Source of the DNA: Firmicutes bacterium CAG:145
GTDB lineage: Bacteria > Bacillota > Clostridia > Peptostreptococcales > Anaerovoracaceae
Direction: 5' to 3'
Assembly: GCA_000435715.1 (NCBI GenBank)
Contig: FR882586.1
Location: forward strand, 1-16,306
DNA length: 16,306 nucleotides
Positions 6,548 to 13,843 of the stretch are shown piece after piece; the stretch's first letter is position 1; each line of letters starts with the position of its first letter. Both the position numbers and the translations under genes were made by a program. The notes below the pieces were generated by a model that saw only the letters and a list, made by a program, of their open reading frames with translations, had not been told where the DNA came from and did not search any database.

Positions 6548-6764
6548 GCGGTTTGTGTTTAACACACCGATAAATTATAAACTGACACACCGGCTCGGTA
6601 GTGGTTGCCGCGTTTCCCTGAAATAAGGGTGCAGCAGACAGGCCTTAAAGAGATGACTTCGCTGACAAGCGGATGAGACAGACGCTTTTAAAGAAGCGAT
6701 GCTTTTACGGCTATTGCAAGCGGTGTTCGAAAGCTCGGTGGAAGTAGAAACCAGGAGGATTAAA
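6548..6764 (+). other. Structured 5' leader of rpsB
   Basis: The leader contains several short hairpins: CGG-TGTGT...ACACA-CCG at 6549-6569, CCCT...AGGG in the 6617-6630 area, CGCT-GACA-AGCG around 6660-6671, and CGCTT...AAGCG around 6689-6704. The octamer ACACACCG occurs twice (6562 and about 6590). Autoregulatory leaders bound by S2 are known in proteobacteria; I do not recognise this one as a known class. An in-frame ATG at 6699 extends the rpsB frame upstream but has no ribosome site. Confidence 0.4.
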
Positions 6765-7538
6765 ATGGCAGTAATTTCAATGAAACAGCTTTTAGAAGCA
6801 GGTGTGCATTTCGGACACCAGACCAGAAGATGGAACCCTAAGATGGCTCCTTATATCTTTACAGAGAGAAATGGTATTTATATCATCGACCTTCAGAAGA
6901 CTGTAAAGAAAATCGAAGAAGCGTATGATTTTATGAGAAGCGTGGCCGAAACCGGCAAGCCTATTCTCTTTGTGGGAACAAAGAAACAGGCGCAGCAGGC
7001 TATAAGAGACGAAGCTGCAAGATGCGGACAGTATTTTGTAAGCGAAAGATGGCTGGGTGGAATGCTGACAAACCATAAGACCATCGCGCAGAGAATCAAG
7101 AGACTTTCTGATCTTCATACCATGGAAGAAGATGGAACTTTCGATAAGCTTGCTAAAAAAGAAGTAGGTAAGCTCAAATTGGAAATGTCCAAACTGGAAA
7201 AATTCTTAGGAGGCATAAAGGATATGCCTGAAATGCCGGGAGCTATATTTGTAGTAGATCCTAAGAAAGAAAGAATAGCAGTTAAAGAAGCAAGGATTCT
7301 GGGAATCCCTGTAATAGGTATAGTCGATACCAACTGCGATCCTGATGATGTAGACTACGTAATCCCTGCCAATGACGATGCCATAAGAGCAGTTAAACTC
7401 ATCGCCGGAAGAATGGCTGACGCCGTTATCGAAGCAAATCAGGGAGAAAGCTTTGACGAAGGCGCCGGCGCAGAGGATGTTCCTGGCGGAGAAGTTCAGG
7501 AAGCTGAAGAGGCAGAAGGCGCAGAGGACGCCGAATAA
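6765..7538 (+). CDS. rpsB: 30S ribosomal protein S2
   Basis: The 257-residue protein starts with the S2 hallmark MAVISMKQLLEAGVHFGHQT and includes RRWNPKM, GTKKQAQ, RWLGGMLTNHKTI and the late PVIGIVDTNCDPD. S2 sits on the back of the 30S subunit near the head-body junction and is one of the last proteins to join. The start at 6765 has AGGAGG (6753-6758) with a 6-nt spacer and matches the family start. The C-terminus carries an acidic glutamate, glycine and alanine-rich tail of about 35 residues beyond the conserved core, a common but variable extension. The gene is followed after 25 nt by tsf, the classic rpsB-tsf pair. Confidence 0.97.
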   Translation: MAVISMKQLLEAGVHFGHQTRRWNPKMAPYIFTERNGIYIIDLQKTVKKIEEAYDFMRSVAETGKPILFVGTKKQAQQAIRDEAARCGQYFVSERWLGGMLTNHKTIAQRIKRLSDLHTMEEDGTFDKLAKKEVGKLKLEMSKLEKFLGGIKDMPEMPGAIFVVDPKKERIAVKEARILGIPVIGIVDTNCDPDDVDYVIPANDDAIRAVKLIAGRMADAVIEANQGESFDEGAGAEDVPGGEVQEAEEAEGAEDAE

Positions 7539-7563
7539 TCAGGAATTTCGGGAGGAGAAAAAA

Positions 7564-8478
7564 ATGGCAGTAACTGCACAATTAGTAAAAGAATTGAGAG
7601 AGAGAACCGGAGCAGGAATGATGGACTGCAAGAAGGTTTTAGTGGAGACCGACGGCGATATCGATAAGGCTATCGAACTTCTTAGAGAAAAAGGCCTGGC
7701 TAAGGCGGCCAAAAAAGCCGGCAGAATAGCAGCAGAGGGACTGGTTAAGATCGCTTTCTCTGATGATAATAAGGAAGCCGCAGTAGTAGAAGTAAACTCT
7801 GAGACAGACTTCGTAGCCAAGAACGAAGAATTCGTACAGTTCGTAGAAAAACTGGCTGACATGGCTCTCACATCAGCCAACGATGATATAGAAGCGTTCA
7901 AGACTCTTCCTTATGAAGGCGAAGGAACTGTAGCAGATGCTTTAAGCAATAAGATCGCCAAGATCGGTGAGAACATGAATATAAGAAGATTTCACAAGAT
8001 GGCTTCTCCAGGCGTAGTTTACACCGGATATATCCACGGCGGCGGCAAGATCGGCGTTATAGTAGGAATCAAGACCGATGCGTCAGCAGATGAAATCGCA
8101 GTATGTGCGAAAGACGTAGCTATGCAGGTAGCTTCTATGAGTCCTAAATTTGTGGATGACAACCAGGTGGATCAGGCGTGGCTCGAATCCGAAAAAGAAA
8201 TCGCCAAGCAGCAGCTTCTCAACGAGGGAAAACCTGAAGCTATGCTGGAGAGAATCATTCCGGGCAAAGTGAAGGCTATCCTTAAGGAAGTCTGCCTTGT
8301 TGATCAGAAATTTGTAAAGAACAGCGATATGACCGTGGCGCAGTACGTTGAAAGCGTAGCTAAAGAGATCGGAAAGCCGATGCAGGTCGTAGAGATGGTC
8401 AGATACGAAGTAGGCGAAGGAATAGAAAAGAAAGAAGAAAACTTTGCTGAAGAAGTAGCAAAGCAGATGGGAAAGTAG
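7564..8478 (+). CDS. tsf: Translation elongation factor Ts
   Basis: The 304-residue protein is the guanine nucleotide exchange factor for EF-Tu. The N-terminal UBA-like domain reads LVKELRERTGAGMMDCKKVL, followed by GDIDKAIELLREKG, and the EF-Tu contact motif TDFVAKN is intact. The later segments GGKIGVIVGI and VAMQVA belong to the dimerisation core. The start at 7564 has GGGAGGAG immediately upstream; an upstream in-frame ATG at 7453 lies inside rpsB and is rejected. It forms an operon with rpsB and ends at the hairpin at 8508. Length is normal for the family. Confidence 0.97.
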   Translation: MAVTAQLVKELRERTGAGMMDCKKVLVETDGDIDKAIELLREKGLAKAAKKAGRIAAEGLVKIAFSDDNKEAAVVEVNSETDFVAKNEEFVQFVEKLADMALTSANDDIEAFKTLPYEGEGTVADALSNKIAKIGENMNIRRFHKMASPGVVYTGYIHGGGKIGVIVGIKTDASADEIAVCAKDVAMQVASMSPKFVDDNQVDQAWLESEKEIAKQQLLNEGKPEAMLERIIPGKVKAILKEVCLVDQKFVKNSDMTVAQYVESVAKEIGKPMQVVEMVRYEVGEGIEKKEENFAEEVAKQMGK

Positions 8479-8507
8479 TTTCTGTATTTCCATCGATCAT
8501 GATTTTG

Positions 8508-8551
8508 AGCCCCTTTGGGCGCCGGTTCATCAGGCGCTTAAAGGGGCTTTT
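8508..8551 (+). terminator. Terminator of rpsB-tsf
   Basis: AGCCCCTTT (8508-8516) pairs with AAAGGGGCT (8540-8548). An inner GCGCC/GGCGC stem extends it, and TTTT follows the stem. Confidence 0.85.
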
Positions 8552-8570
8552 AGCGTAGAGAGCATTTTCA

Positions 8571-8609
8571 TTATCCCTATTTGTGTATGAGGGGATAAAA
8601 TGTTATAAT
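8571..8609 (+). promoter_or_regulatory. Promoter of the MmcQ/DUF3781 pair with a flanking inverted repeat
   Basis: TATAAT (8604-8609) with upstream TGT is an extended -10. The -35 at 17 nt is a poor TTGTGT (8581-8586). TTATCCC (8571-8577) and GGGATAA (8592-8598) form an inverted repeat straddling the -35 position, a possible operator. Confidence 0.55.
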
Positions 8610-8671
8610 CATGTTAAACGAAATGGCTATCGCCTGCAAGTGCCATAAGATCTTTTACGGGAGGTCAGAGC

Positions 8672-9358
8672 ATGGATGTGATAAAGACTGTATTTAACAG
8701 AAAAAAAGTCAATTTTTCAAAGCTCTTAGCTTTTGGATTTATACAAAGCGGAGATATGTGTACATATGAGAAGACGCTTTCAGGAAGCGGATTTTCCCTT
8801 ATCGTAAGAATAGGGATCGAAGGAGACGTCTGTACAGAAATAAGAGATCCGGCCTTTGACGAGATATACACTCTGCATTTGAACGAAGGCGCCGAAGGAA
8901 AATTCGTTGGAGAGGTAGAGAAATGTTACGAGGAAACTTTAAGGGAAATATCGGAGAAATGCTTTGATCAAGATGTATTCAAGAGCAGACAGGCTGCTGA
9001 ATTGATAGAGTATGTGCGTAAAAAGTATTCTTGCGAGCCGGAATTTCTCTGGAACAGGTTTCCCGACAATGCCGTTTGGCGCAGAGAAGACAGCGGCAAG
9101 TGGTTTGGCGTTTTGCTCACGGTCGAAAAGAGCAAACTCGGATTTGAATTGAAGGACGTAGCGGAGATCATAGATCTGCACGCTTTGCCTGAGACAGTTG
9201 AAAAACTGGTAGATAATAAAAGATTTCTTCCCGGATGGCATATGAATAAAAAAACTTGGTATACCGTGATTCTCGACGGGAGTGTATCGACGGCAGATAT
9301 CTGCAGAAGAATAGACGATAGCTACGCTTTAGCAAAAAAGCAGACGGCAAAGACATAG
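8672..9358 (+). CDS. MmcQ/YjbR family protein
   Basis: The 228-residue protein has a MmcQ/YjbR (CyaY-like fold) domain at about residues 105-225. It is recognised by FLWNRFPDNAVWRRED, KWFGVLL, the basic surface region and the highly typical GWHMNKKTWYTVIL ending with a helix containing SYALAKK. The N-terminal about 95 residues are an additional domain found in the longer members. The family is sometimes called DNA-binding because of its fold and basic surface, but the function is not established. GGGAGG (8659-8664) precedes the ATG. A DUF3781 gene follows ten bases after the stop codon, so the two are probably co-transcribed. Confidence 0.85.
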   Translation: MDVIKTVFNRKKVNFSKLLAFGFIQSGDMCTYEKTLSGSGFSLIVRIGIEGDVCTEIRDPAFDEIYTLHLNEGAEGKFVGEVEKCYEETLREISEKCFDQDVFKSRQAAELIEYVRKKYSCEPEFLWNRFPDNAVWRREDSGKWFGVLLTVEKSKLGFELKDVAEIIDLHALPETVEKLVDNKRFLPGWHMNKKTWYTVILDGSVSTADICRRIDDSYALAKKQTAKT

Positions 9359-9368
9359 AGGGGACTTC

Positions 9369-9629
9369 ATGGGAAAAGAGATGATGGAAAATAAGGATAT
9401 ACTGATATATAATATCGACAAGATACATACGACACAGATGGGAGCAGACAGGATAAGAAAGAACCTCAAGATAGATGTTGATGATGTCACAGAATACTGC
9501 ATAAAAAAGATCTTAGATAAAAATTGCAGGATAAGTAAGAACGGAAAGAATTGGTACTGCAGAACCGGCGATATACAGATAACTGTAAATTCAAGCAGCT
9601 ATACTATCATCACTTGTCATATACTCTGA
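9369..9629 (+). CDS. DUF3781 family protein
   Basis: The 86-residue protein matches what I recall of DUF3781: IDKIHTTQMGADRIRKNL near the N-terminus, a VTEYCIKKI helix, then GKNWYCRTGDIQITVNSSSY and TIITCHIL at the end. Its function is unknown. The start at 9369 has AGAGGGG upstream, overlapping the end of the preceding gene; internal ATGs at 9381 and 9384 are alternatives. It lies ten bases after the MmcQ/YjbR gene. The strong hairpin at 9645 ends the transcript. Confidence 0.75.
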   Translation: MGKEMMENKDILIYNIDKIHTTQMGADRIRKNLKIDVDDVTEYCIKKILDKNCRISKNGKNWYCRTGDIQITVNSSSYTIITCHIL

Positions 9630-9644
9630 TAAAAGTATCATGAG

Positions 9645-9686
9645 ATGCCGCCCTAAAAGCTTTGCTTTATGGGCGGCATTTATTTC
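9645..9686 (+). terminator. Strong terminator between convergent genes
   Basis: ATGCCGCCC (9645-9653) pairs with GGGCGGCAT (9671-9679). An inner AAAGC/GCTTT stem extends it, and TTTATTT follows on the plus strand. The stop codon and last codons of the minus-strand MerR gene lie inside the hairpin. The minus strand lacks a U tract, so it serves mainly the DUF3781 transcript. Confidence 0.85.
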
Positions 9687-10902
9687 CTGCAAGATATGAA
9701 TGAAGATACATCTTCTCTCCCTCGCAGTGAAAGCTGAATCCGATGTTGGCTCCTGAGCTCGTGGTAAAGCCGCAGTCGTTTTCTTCGATCATTCGCTCCC
9801 TCATGTGAGATAAGAAATAAGGCAGGCTGAAATTGCGGCGATAACAAGTAGGATATTCTCTCAGCAGAGTCTCCATAGATTTCCTGCCGTTTTCAAAATA
9901 AAAATACGTTCCCAGCAGTTTAGTATTTTCGTTGAAATAAGGCGCAAGCTCATCGTACAGAAAAGTATCGTGATAGAAGTTGTGCTCGTTGACGGCGAAA
10001 TAATCTATGTTTACATCCACACAGGAAGGCTTCAGCGGAAGACGCGTACTGCTGTCTGCTATAAATAGAATATCCAGATCAAACTCCTGCTGCTCAATGA
10101 GAGACTTGTACATGGACAACATTTCCGGATATTTGTCTACTACGATGTATTTGCCGCGGGGATCCAGATACTTGAGATGATTATGCATAAAAAACCAGGC
10201 GTTTATATAAGTCTCCATGACTACCTTATCAGTTAGATCCATCTGCTGCAGCTTTTCAACCATCCAGTTATACGAGTGCTGAAACAGGCTTATGAGAGAA
10301 GGAGGAAGATCCTTGTACATCTTTCGGTCCAGATCCGGCGTGTCATAGACGTCTTTGTTCTCGTTGGGCGTCAGGAGGATACCGTCTTGGACAGAGGCAC
10401 AATATCCGCACTGGCAGGACAGGCTTCCTTCAAATATGTAACGCGTGTTCATGCTGACGCCCTCCATGGAAAAAGCGCCGCCGCATACGGGGCAGCGAAG
10501 CAGCTCCAGCATACGCAGAGGAAGGCCGATGTGAGCATCATCCTCAGACCTCAAAGAGTTCAGCTCAGATATCTTATCTTCAAGCTTAGCTATGTTCTTT
10601 TGGGTAAAAGCGATGTCATCCTGTAGTTCGCACAGTTTCTTCTCATAGAGTCTCTTGAGATCTTCCGTGTCTCCCTCTCCTGCAAGAGAGGATATCCTGT
10701 AAAGAGACAGCACCTGATGTATCTCTTTGAGAGAAAACTTCATGTCTTTCAGTTCCAGAATCAGATCCAAATCTCTAAGAGTCTGCTGGTCGAAGTCGTA
10801 CTGTCCTTTCGGCTTTTTCGGCACTAACAGACCGTAATTTATATAATAATAGAGATTATCTACCGAAATACCGTATGATCTGGAAACTTCTCCTATTCTC
10901 AA
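9667..10902 (-). CDS. MerR-type regulator fused to a zinc ribbon and a degenerate methyltransferase-like domain
   Basis: The start is read as TTG at 10902 because AAGGGAGGA (10911-10919) sits 8 nt upstream and the MerR domain begins exactly there; the upstream ATG at 10983 would lie before the predicted transcription start. The 411-residue protein has four parts. A MerR winged helix (RIGEVSRSYGISVDNLYYYI at 2-21) binds DNA. A coiled coil (about 80-118) dimerises it. A zinc ribbon has C137 and C140 (CPVC) and C163, C165 and C168. The C-terminal about 200 residues look like a class I methyltransferase fold. IVVDKYPEML (253-262) and ADSSTRLPLKPSCVDV (282-297) fit later strands, but the glycine-rich SAM loop expected near 226-236 is missing. 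This suggests a ligand-sensing rather than catalytic domain. It is divergent from the hisD-like operon and is probably its regulator. Confidence 0.8.
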   Translation of the reverse strand: MRIGEVSRSYGISVDNLYYYINYGLLVPKKPKGQYDFDQQTLRDLDLILELKDMKFSLKEIHQVLSLYRISSLAGEGDTEDLKRLYEKKLCELQDDIAFTQKNIAKLEDKISELNSLRSEDDAHIGLPLRMLELLRCPVCGGAFSMEGVSMNTRYIFEGSLSCQCGYCASVQDGILLTPNENKDVYDTPDLDRKMYKDLPPSLISLFQHSYNWMVEKLQQMDLTDKVVMETYINAWFFMHNHLKYLDPRGKYIVVDKYPEMLSMYKSLIEQQEFDLDILFIADSSTRLPLKPSCVDVNIDYFAVNEHNFYHDTFLYDELAPYFNENTKLLGTYFYFENGRKSMETLLREYPTCYRRNFSLPYFLSHMRERMIEENDCGFTTSSGANIGFSFHCEGEKMYLHSYLAGNKCRP

Positions 10903-10973
10903 ATTTTTATTCCTCCCTTGCTGTTTGAATCGGCTCCTGCAAGCCTCAACACGTTTAAATTTGCCATATTCTG

Positions 10974-11003
10974 ATGATAACACAAATCTTGAGTCAACTC
11001 AAG
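10974..11003 (-). promoter_or_regulatory. Promoter of the MerR gene with 16-bp palindrome
   Basis: On the minus strand, TTGAGT (10997-11002), a 17-nt spacer and TATCAT (10974-10979) with upstream TGT form the promoter. A palindrome with 7-bp arms and a 2-nt centre (CTTGAGT/ACTCAAG, 10988-11003) covers the -35 box and half of the spacer, a natural place for autorepression by a MerR dimer. Its right end lies 30 nt before the -35 of the divergent operon. Confidence 0.7.
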
Positions 11004-11033
11004 GTTTTATTACAATAAAGTAAAAAAGCGCTA

Positions 11034-11064
11034 TTGACAAGGAGGGCACTGGACGATGTAAAAT
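11034..11064 (+). promoter_or_regulatory. Promoter of the hisD-like operon, 19-bp spacer
   Basis: A perfect TTGACA (11034-11039) is separated by 19 nt from TAAAAT (11059-11064). An over-long spacer is the hallmark of promoters activated by MerR proteins through DNA distortion, which fits the divergent MerR gene. No obvious dyad lies within this spacer, so the mode of control is uncertain. Confidence 0.6.
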
Positions 11065-11089
11065 CGTAAAAAAAGGAGGTAGTCGGGTG

Positions 11090-12370
11090 ATGAAGACGAT
11101 AAAGAGCGCCAAGCAGAGAACCGAAGCAGACAGAAGCAAGCTTCGACATTCGGTGACGGATATGATATGGCACGTCAGGGAGAAAGGCGACGAGGCCCTT
11201 AAAGAATACAACAAGAAATTCGACGGGTGCGAGAGAGAAAGTCTACGCATATCGAGAAGCGAAATAGAGGAGGCTTACAGCCAAGTGACCGCAGAAGAAG
11301 CGGCAGTCATAAGAAAAGCGGCGGCCAACATAAGAGCCTTCGCGGAGGCCCAGAAAAAAACCATAGGCGAACTCAGAGATTTTTCGCCTATGCCGGGACT
11401 TACGCTGGGCCACAGGGTAATACCGGTGGATTCGTGCTGCTGCTACGTGCCGGGAGGCGGTTATCCCCTGTACTCCACGGCTCTGATGCTGGGAATACCG
11501 GCAAAGACGGCAGGAGTAGGCCGGGTGGTCGCTTGCTCACCGGTAATGAAGGGAACAGAAAAAATACATCCCAAGACGCTGGTGGCGATGGACATAGCGG
11601 GGATAGACGAAATATACGCAGTGGGCGGCGCTCAAGCTGTGGCAGCCTTCTCTTACGGAACTGAACAGATTGCTCCCGTGAGCCTGATCGTGGGGCCGGG
11701 AAACAGCTATGTCACCGAGGCTAAGCGCCAATGCTTCGGCAAGGTGGGCATAGATTTCTTGGCGGGCCCCAGCGAGGTGCTGGTAATAGCCGACCATACG
11801 GCAGACCCGCAGATAATCGCAGCAGATTTGCTGGCTCAGTCGGAGCATGACAGAGAGGCCAAGGGGCTGCTGATAACCACGGACGAGGTCCTCGGCAAAT
11901 CCGTTCTCAAAGCCGCCGAAGAGCAGCTGACGAAGCTTCCCACAAGAGAAATCGCTTCAAGGTCATGGGCTGATTTCGGGGAAATCTTGCTGGCAGACGA
12001 CCTCGGGGAGGCGGTAGATTATGCCAACGGATACGCCCCGGAGCATCTGGAGGTCAACGTATCGAAAGAAGACGAGCAGGGAGTGACGGAGGCACTTCGC
12101 AACTACGGTTCCCTCTTCATAGGAGGAAATACCGCCGAGGTGTTCGGAGACTATGCTTCCGGAACCAACCATACGCTGCCTACACTGGGAGCAGCCAGAT
12201 ATACAGGAGGCGTCTGGGTGGGCACCTTCCTGAAAACCTGTACATATCAGACTATGAACAACGAAGCCATGATGAACATAGCCCCGCTGGTCTCGGAGCT
12301 GGCAAGAGGCGAAGGCTTGATAGGCCACGCCCGGGCCGCCGAGGTGCGGGTAGAAAGAAATAAAATATAA
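11090..12370 (+). CDS. Histidinol dehydrogenase family enzyme, probably not histidine biosynthesis
   Basis: The 426-residue protein is a full-length member of the HisD superfamily of zinc and NAD-dependent four-electron alcohol dehydrogenases. The metal and catalytic residues of the family are all present: Q250 and H253 (AQSEHD), E318 and H319 (APEHLE), D354 and H361 (GDYASGTNHTLPT) and H413 (GLIGHARA). Two segments differ from biosynthetic HisD as I remember it: VDSCCCYVPGGGYPLYSTAL at 113-132, and YTGGVWVGTFLKT (371-383) in place of a serine-rich SSGL stretch. These look more like paralogues such as the sulfopropanediol dehydrogenase HpsN. No other his gene is near; a cation symporter and an amidohydrolase follow instead. 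AGGAGG (11074-11079) precedes the start; a GTG one codon earlier (11087) is equally possible. The substrate is unknown. Confidence 0.85.
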   Translation: MKTIKSAKQRTEADRSKLRHSVTDMIWHVREKGDEALKEYNKKFDGCERESLRISRSEIEEAYSQVTAEEAAVIRKAAANIRAFAEAQKKTIGELRDFSPMPGLTLGHRVIPVDSCCCYVPGGGYPLYSTALMLGIPAKTAGVGRVVACSPVMKGTEKIHPKTLVAMDIAGIDEIYAVGGAQAVAAFSYGTEQIAPVSLIVGPGNSYVTEAKRQCFGKVGIDFLAGPSEVLVIADHTADPQIIAADLLAQSEHDREAKGLLITTDEVLGKSVLKAAEEQLTKLPTREIASRSWADFGEILLADDLGEAVDYANGYAPEHLEVNVSKEDEQGVTEALRNYGSLFIGGNTAEVFGDYASGTNHTLPTLGAARYTGGVWVGTFLKTCTYQTMNNEAMMNIAPLVSELARGEGLIGHARAAEVRVERNKI

Positions 12371-12388
12371 ATCGGAGGATAAGGCGAA

Positions 12389-13831
12389 ATGAACGACACA
12401 AGCTATAACGAAAAATTGAAAAACGGCACCGCCATAGGCTACGGCATAGGAGCCATCGGCGAAGGAATAGGCTACAACGTATTCTTCTCGTTTTTCAGCT
12501 TCTTTTTAACTACTATCGCAGGAATCCAGCCGGCAGTGGCCGGAGTAATATCCATGGCAGCAGTGCTTTGGGACGCAGTGACTGACCCGATAATAGGCCT
12601 TTGGTCTGACAGAACCAAAAACCCGAGAGGCAGGAGAAGGCCGTTTATAATGACCGGCTCGGTGCTTCTATGCGCTTCGGTGACGCTGCTTTTCACCAAT
12701 ATAGAGATGTCGCAGAACATGAAAGTGGTCTACTTCATCGTCATGAACATGTTTTACTGGGTGACTCTGACCAGCTGCGTAATTCCTCACATCTCGCTGG
12801 GCTCGGAGCTGACCGAAGACTTCGATGAGAGAACCAAGCTGAGGACCTACGCCGCTTCTCTGATGGGAGTGGGAACGCTCATCGCCACCAGCGGGACTCT
12901 CATGGTTGTGGACTTTTATACAGAGCTATTTAACAGCGTCAACGCAGGATGGGCGGGAATGGGCCTCACCTACGGAATACTCATCATAGCGGCATATAAT
13001 ATTTGCTGCATGGCCATAAAAAAGAGAGAGCCGGCAAACCCTAATCTGGGAAAAACAGATAAAGAAGAGAAAAAGAGCGTCGGAACTTTGCTGTCCGAGT
13101 TCTGGGCCAATGCCAAGGGCGCTTTCCAAAACAAGCCGCTGCGCCAGCTTCTCATCATAACCTTTGCGGTAAACATAGTGGTTACCCTCGGCTCGGGACT
13201 CCTCATATATGTGTTTACATACGTGTACCAATACGATGACGTAAAGTCGTCGGGAATATATTTTGTGCAGGGAATTCTTGTAATAGCCGCCGTAGTGGTA
13301 GCCGGACTGGTTTCCAAGAAAACCGAGAAAAAGACGGTAATGGCCGGAGGCCTGATACTGTACATGATGGCTTACCTGATTGTAATGCTCTTCCCTATAA
13401 GCGACGTGACCATGTATGTGAGCATAGTGGTATACGCTTTAGGGAACTCGGCTTACTGGACCATGATATACGCCATGTCCTATGACACGGCCATCATAGA
13501 ACAGATAAAGACGGGAGATAAGCCTGACGGACTCTACACCTCGCTGATAGGACTGTTCATGAAGTTCGGAAACTCTCTCGGCTCGCTCATAGTCGGAATC
13601 GGACTCCAGATAATAGGATTTTCTACGGAAGCCACGGTTCAGAGCGCCGAAACCATAAGCGCAATAAGGGTATTATACGGCATAGCTCCTACGGTAGTCC
13701 TCTTAGTAGGCTTCATAGTCGCCGTGAGATACCCTATAACCAAGAAGACGTATAATAAGCTGGTAGAGCTGTATCACGACAAGCAAAACGGCAAGGCCGG
13801 TGATGAAGAAATATTGAAGATGGTACAGTAG
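12389..13831 (+). CDS. GPH-type (MelB-like) cation symporter
   Basis: The 480-residue membrane protein has about twelve hydrophobic segments and belongs to the glycoside-pentoside-hexuronide:cation symporter branch of the major facilitator superfamily. The diagnostic stretch WDAVTDPIIGLWSDRT (61-76) followed by GRRRPF (81-86) is intact. D62 and D66 align with the cation-binding aspartates D55 and D59 of MelB, so Na+ or H+ coupled uptake is likely. A large hydrophilic loop around residues 210-245 divides the two halves, as expected. GGAGG (12374-12378) precedes the ATG, 18 nt after the stop codon of the hisD-like gene. Family members carry sugars, sulfonated sugars and other polar solutes. The substrate here is presumably used by the two neighbouring enzymes. 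Confidence 0.9.
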   Translation: MNDTSYNEKLKNGTAIGYGIGAIGEGIGYNVFFSFFSFFLTTIAGIQPAVAGVISMAAVLWDAVTDPIIGLWSDRTKNPRGRRRPFIMTGSVLLCASVTLLFTNIEMSQNMKVVYFIVMNMFYWVTLTSCVIPHISLGSELTEDFDERTKLRTYAASLMGVGTLIATSGTLMVVDFYTELFNSVNAGWAGMGLTYGILIIAAYNICCMAIKKREPANPNLGKTDKEEKKSVGTLLSEFWANAKGAFQNKPLRQLLIITFAVNIVVTLGSGLLIYVFTYVYQYDDVKSSGIYFVQGILVIAAVVVAGLVSKKTEKKTVMAGGLILYMMAYLIVMLFPISDVTMYVSIVVYALGNSAYWTMIYAMSYDTAIIEQIKTGDKPDGLYTSLIGLFMKFGNSLGSLIVGIGLQIIGFSTEATVQSAETISAIRVLYGIAPTVVLLVGFIVAVRYPITKKTYNKLVELYHDKQNGKAGDEEILKMVQ

Positions 13832-13843
13832 GAGGCGAGAGAC

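Noticed and set aside
6589..6640. T-box riboswitch in the rpsB leader, suggested by an AAGGGTGC stretch
   Set aside because: The conserved T-box sequence with its ACCGCG part and a terminator/antiterminator pair is absent, and rpsB is not a usual T-box target.
7453..7563. Upstream start of EF-Ts inside the rpsB coding region
   Set aside because: The conserved start at 7564 has a strong ribosome site; the extra 37 residues are an out-of-frame reading of the S2 acidic tail.
8565..8600. Relic of the terminator at 16092, since both contain CATTATCCCTATTT
   Set aside because: The stem arms differ and the copy at 8569 lacks a U tract; the 14-base match in AT-rich intergenic DNA is likely chance.
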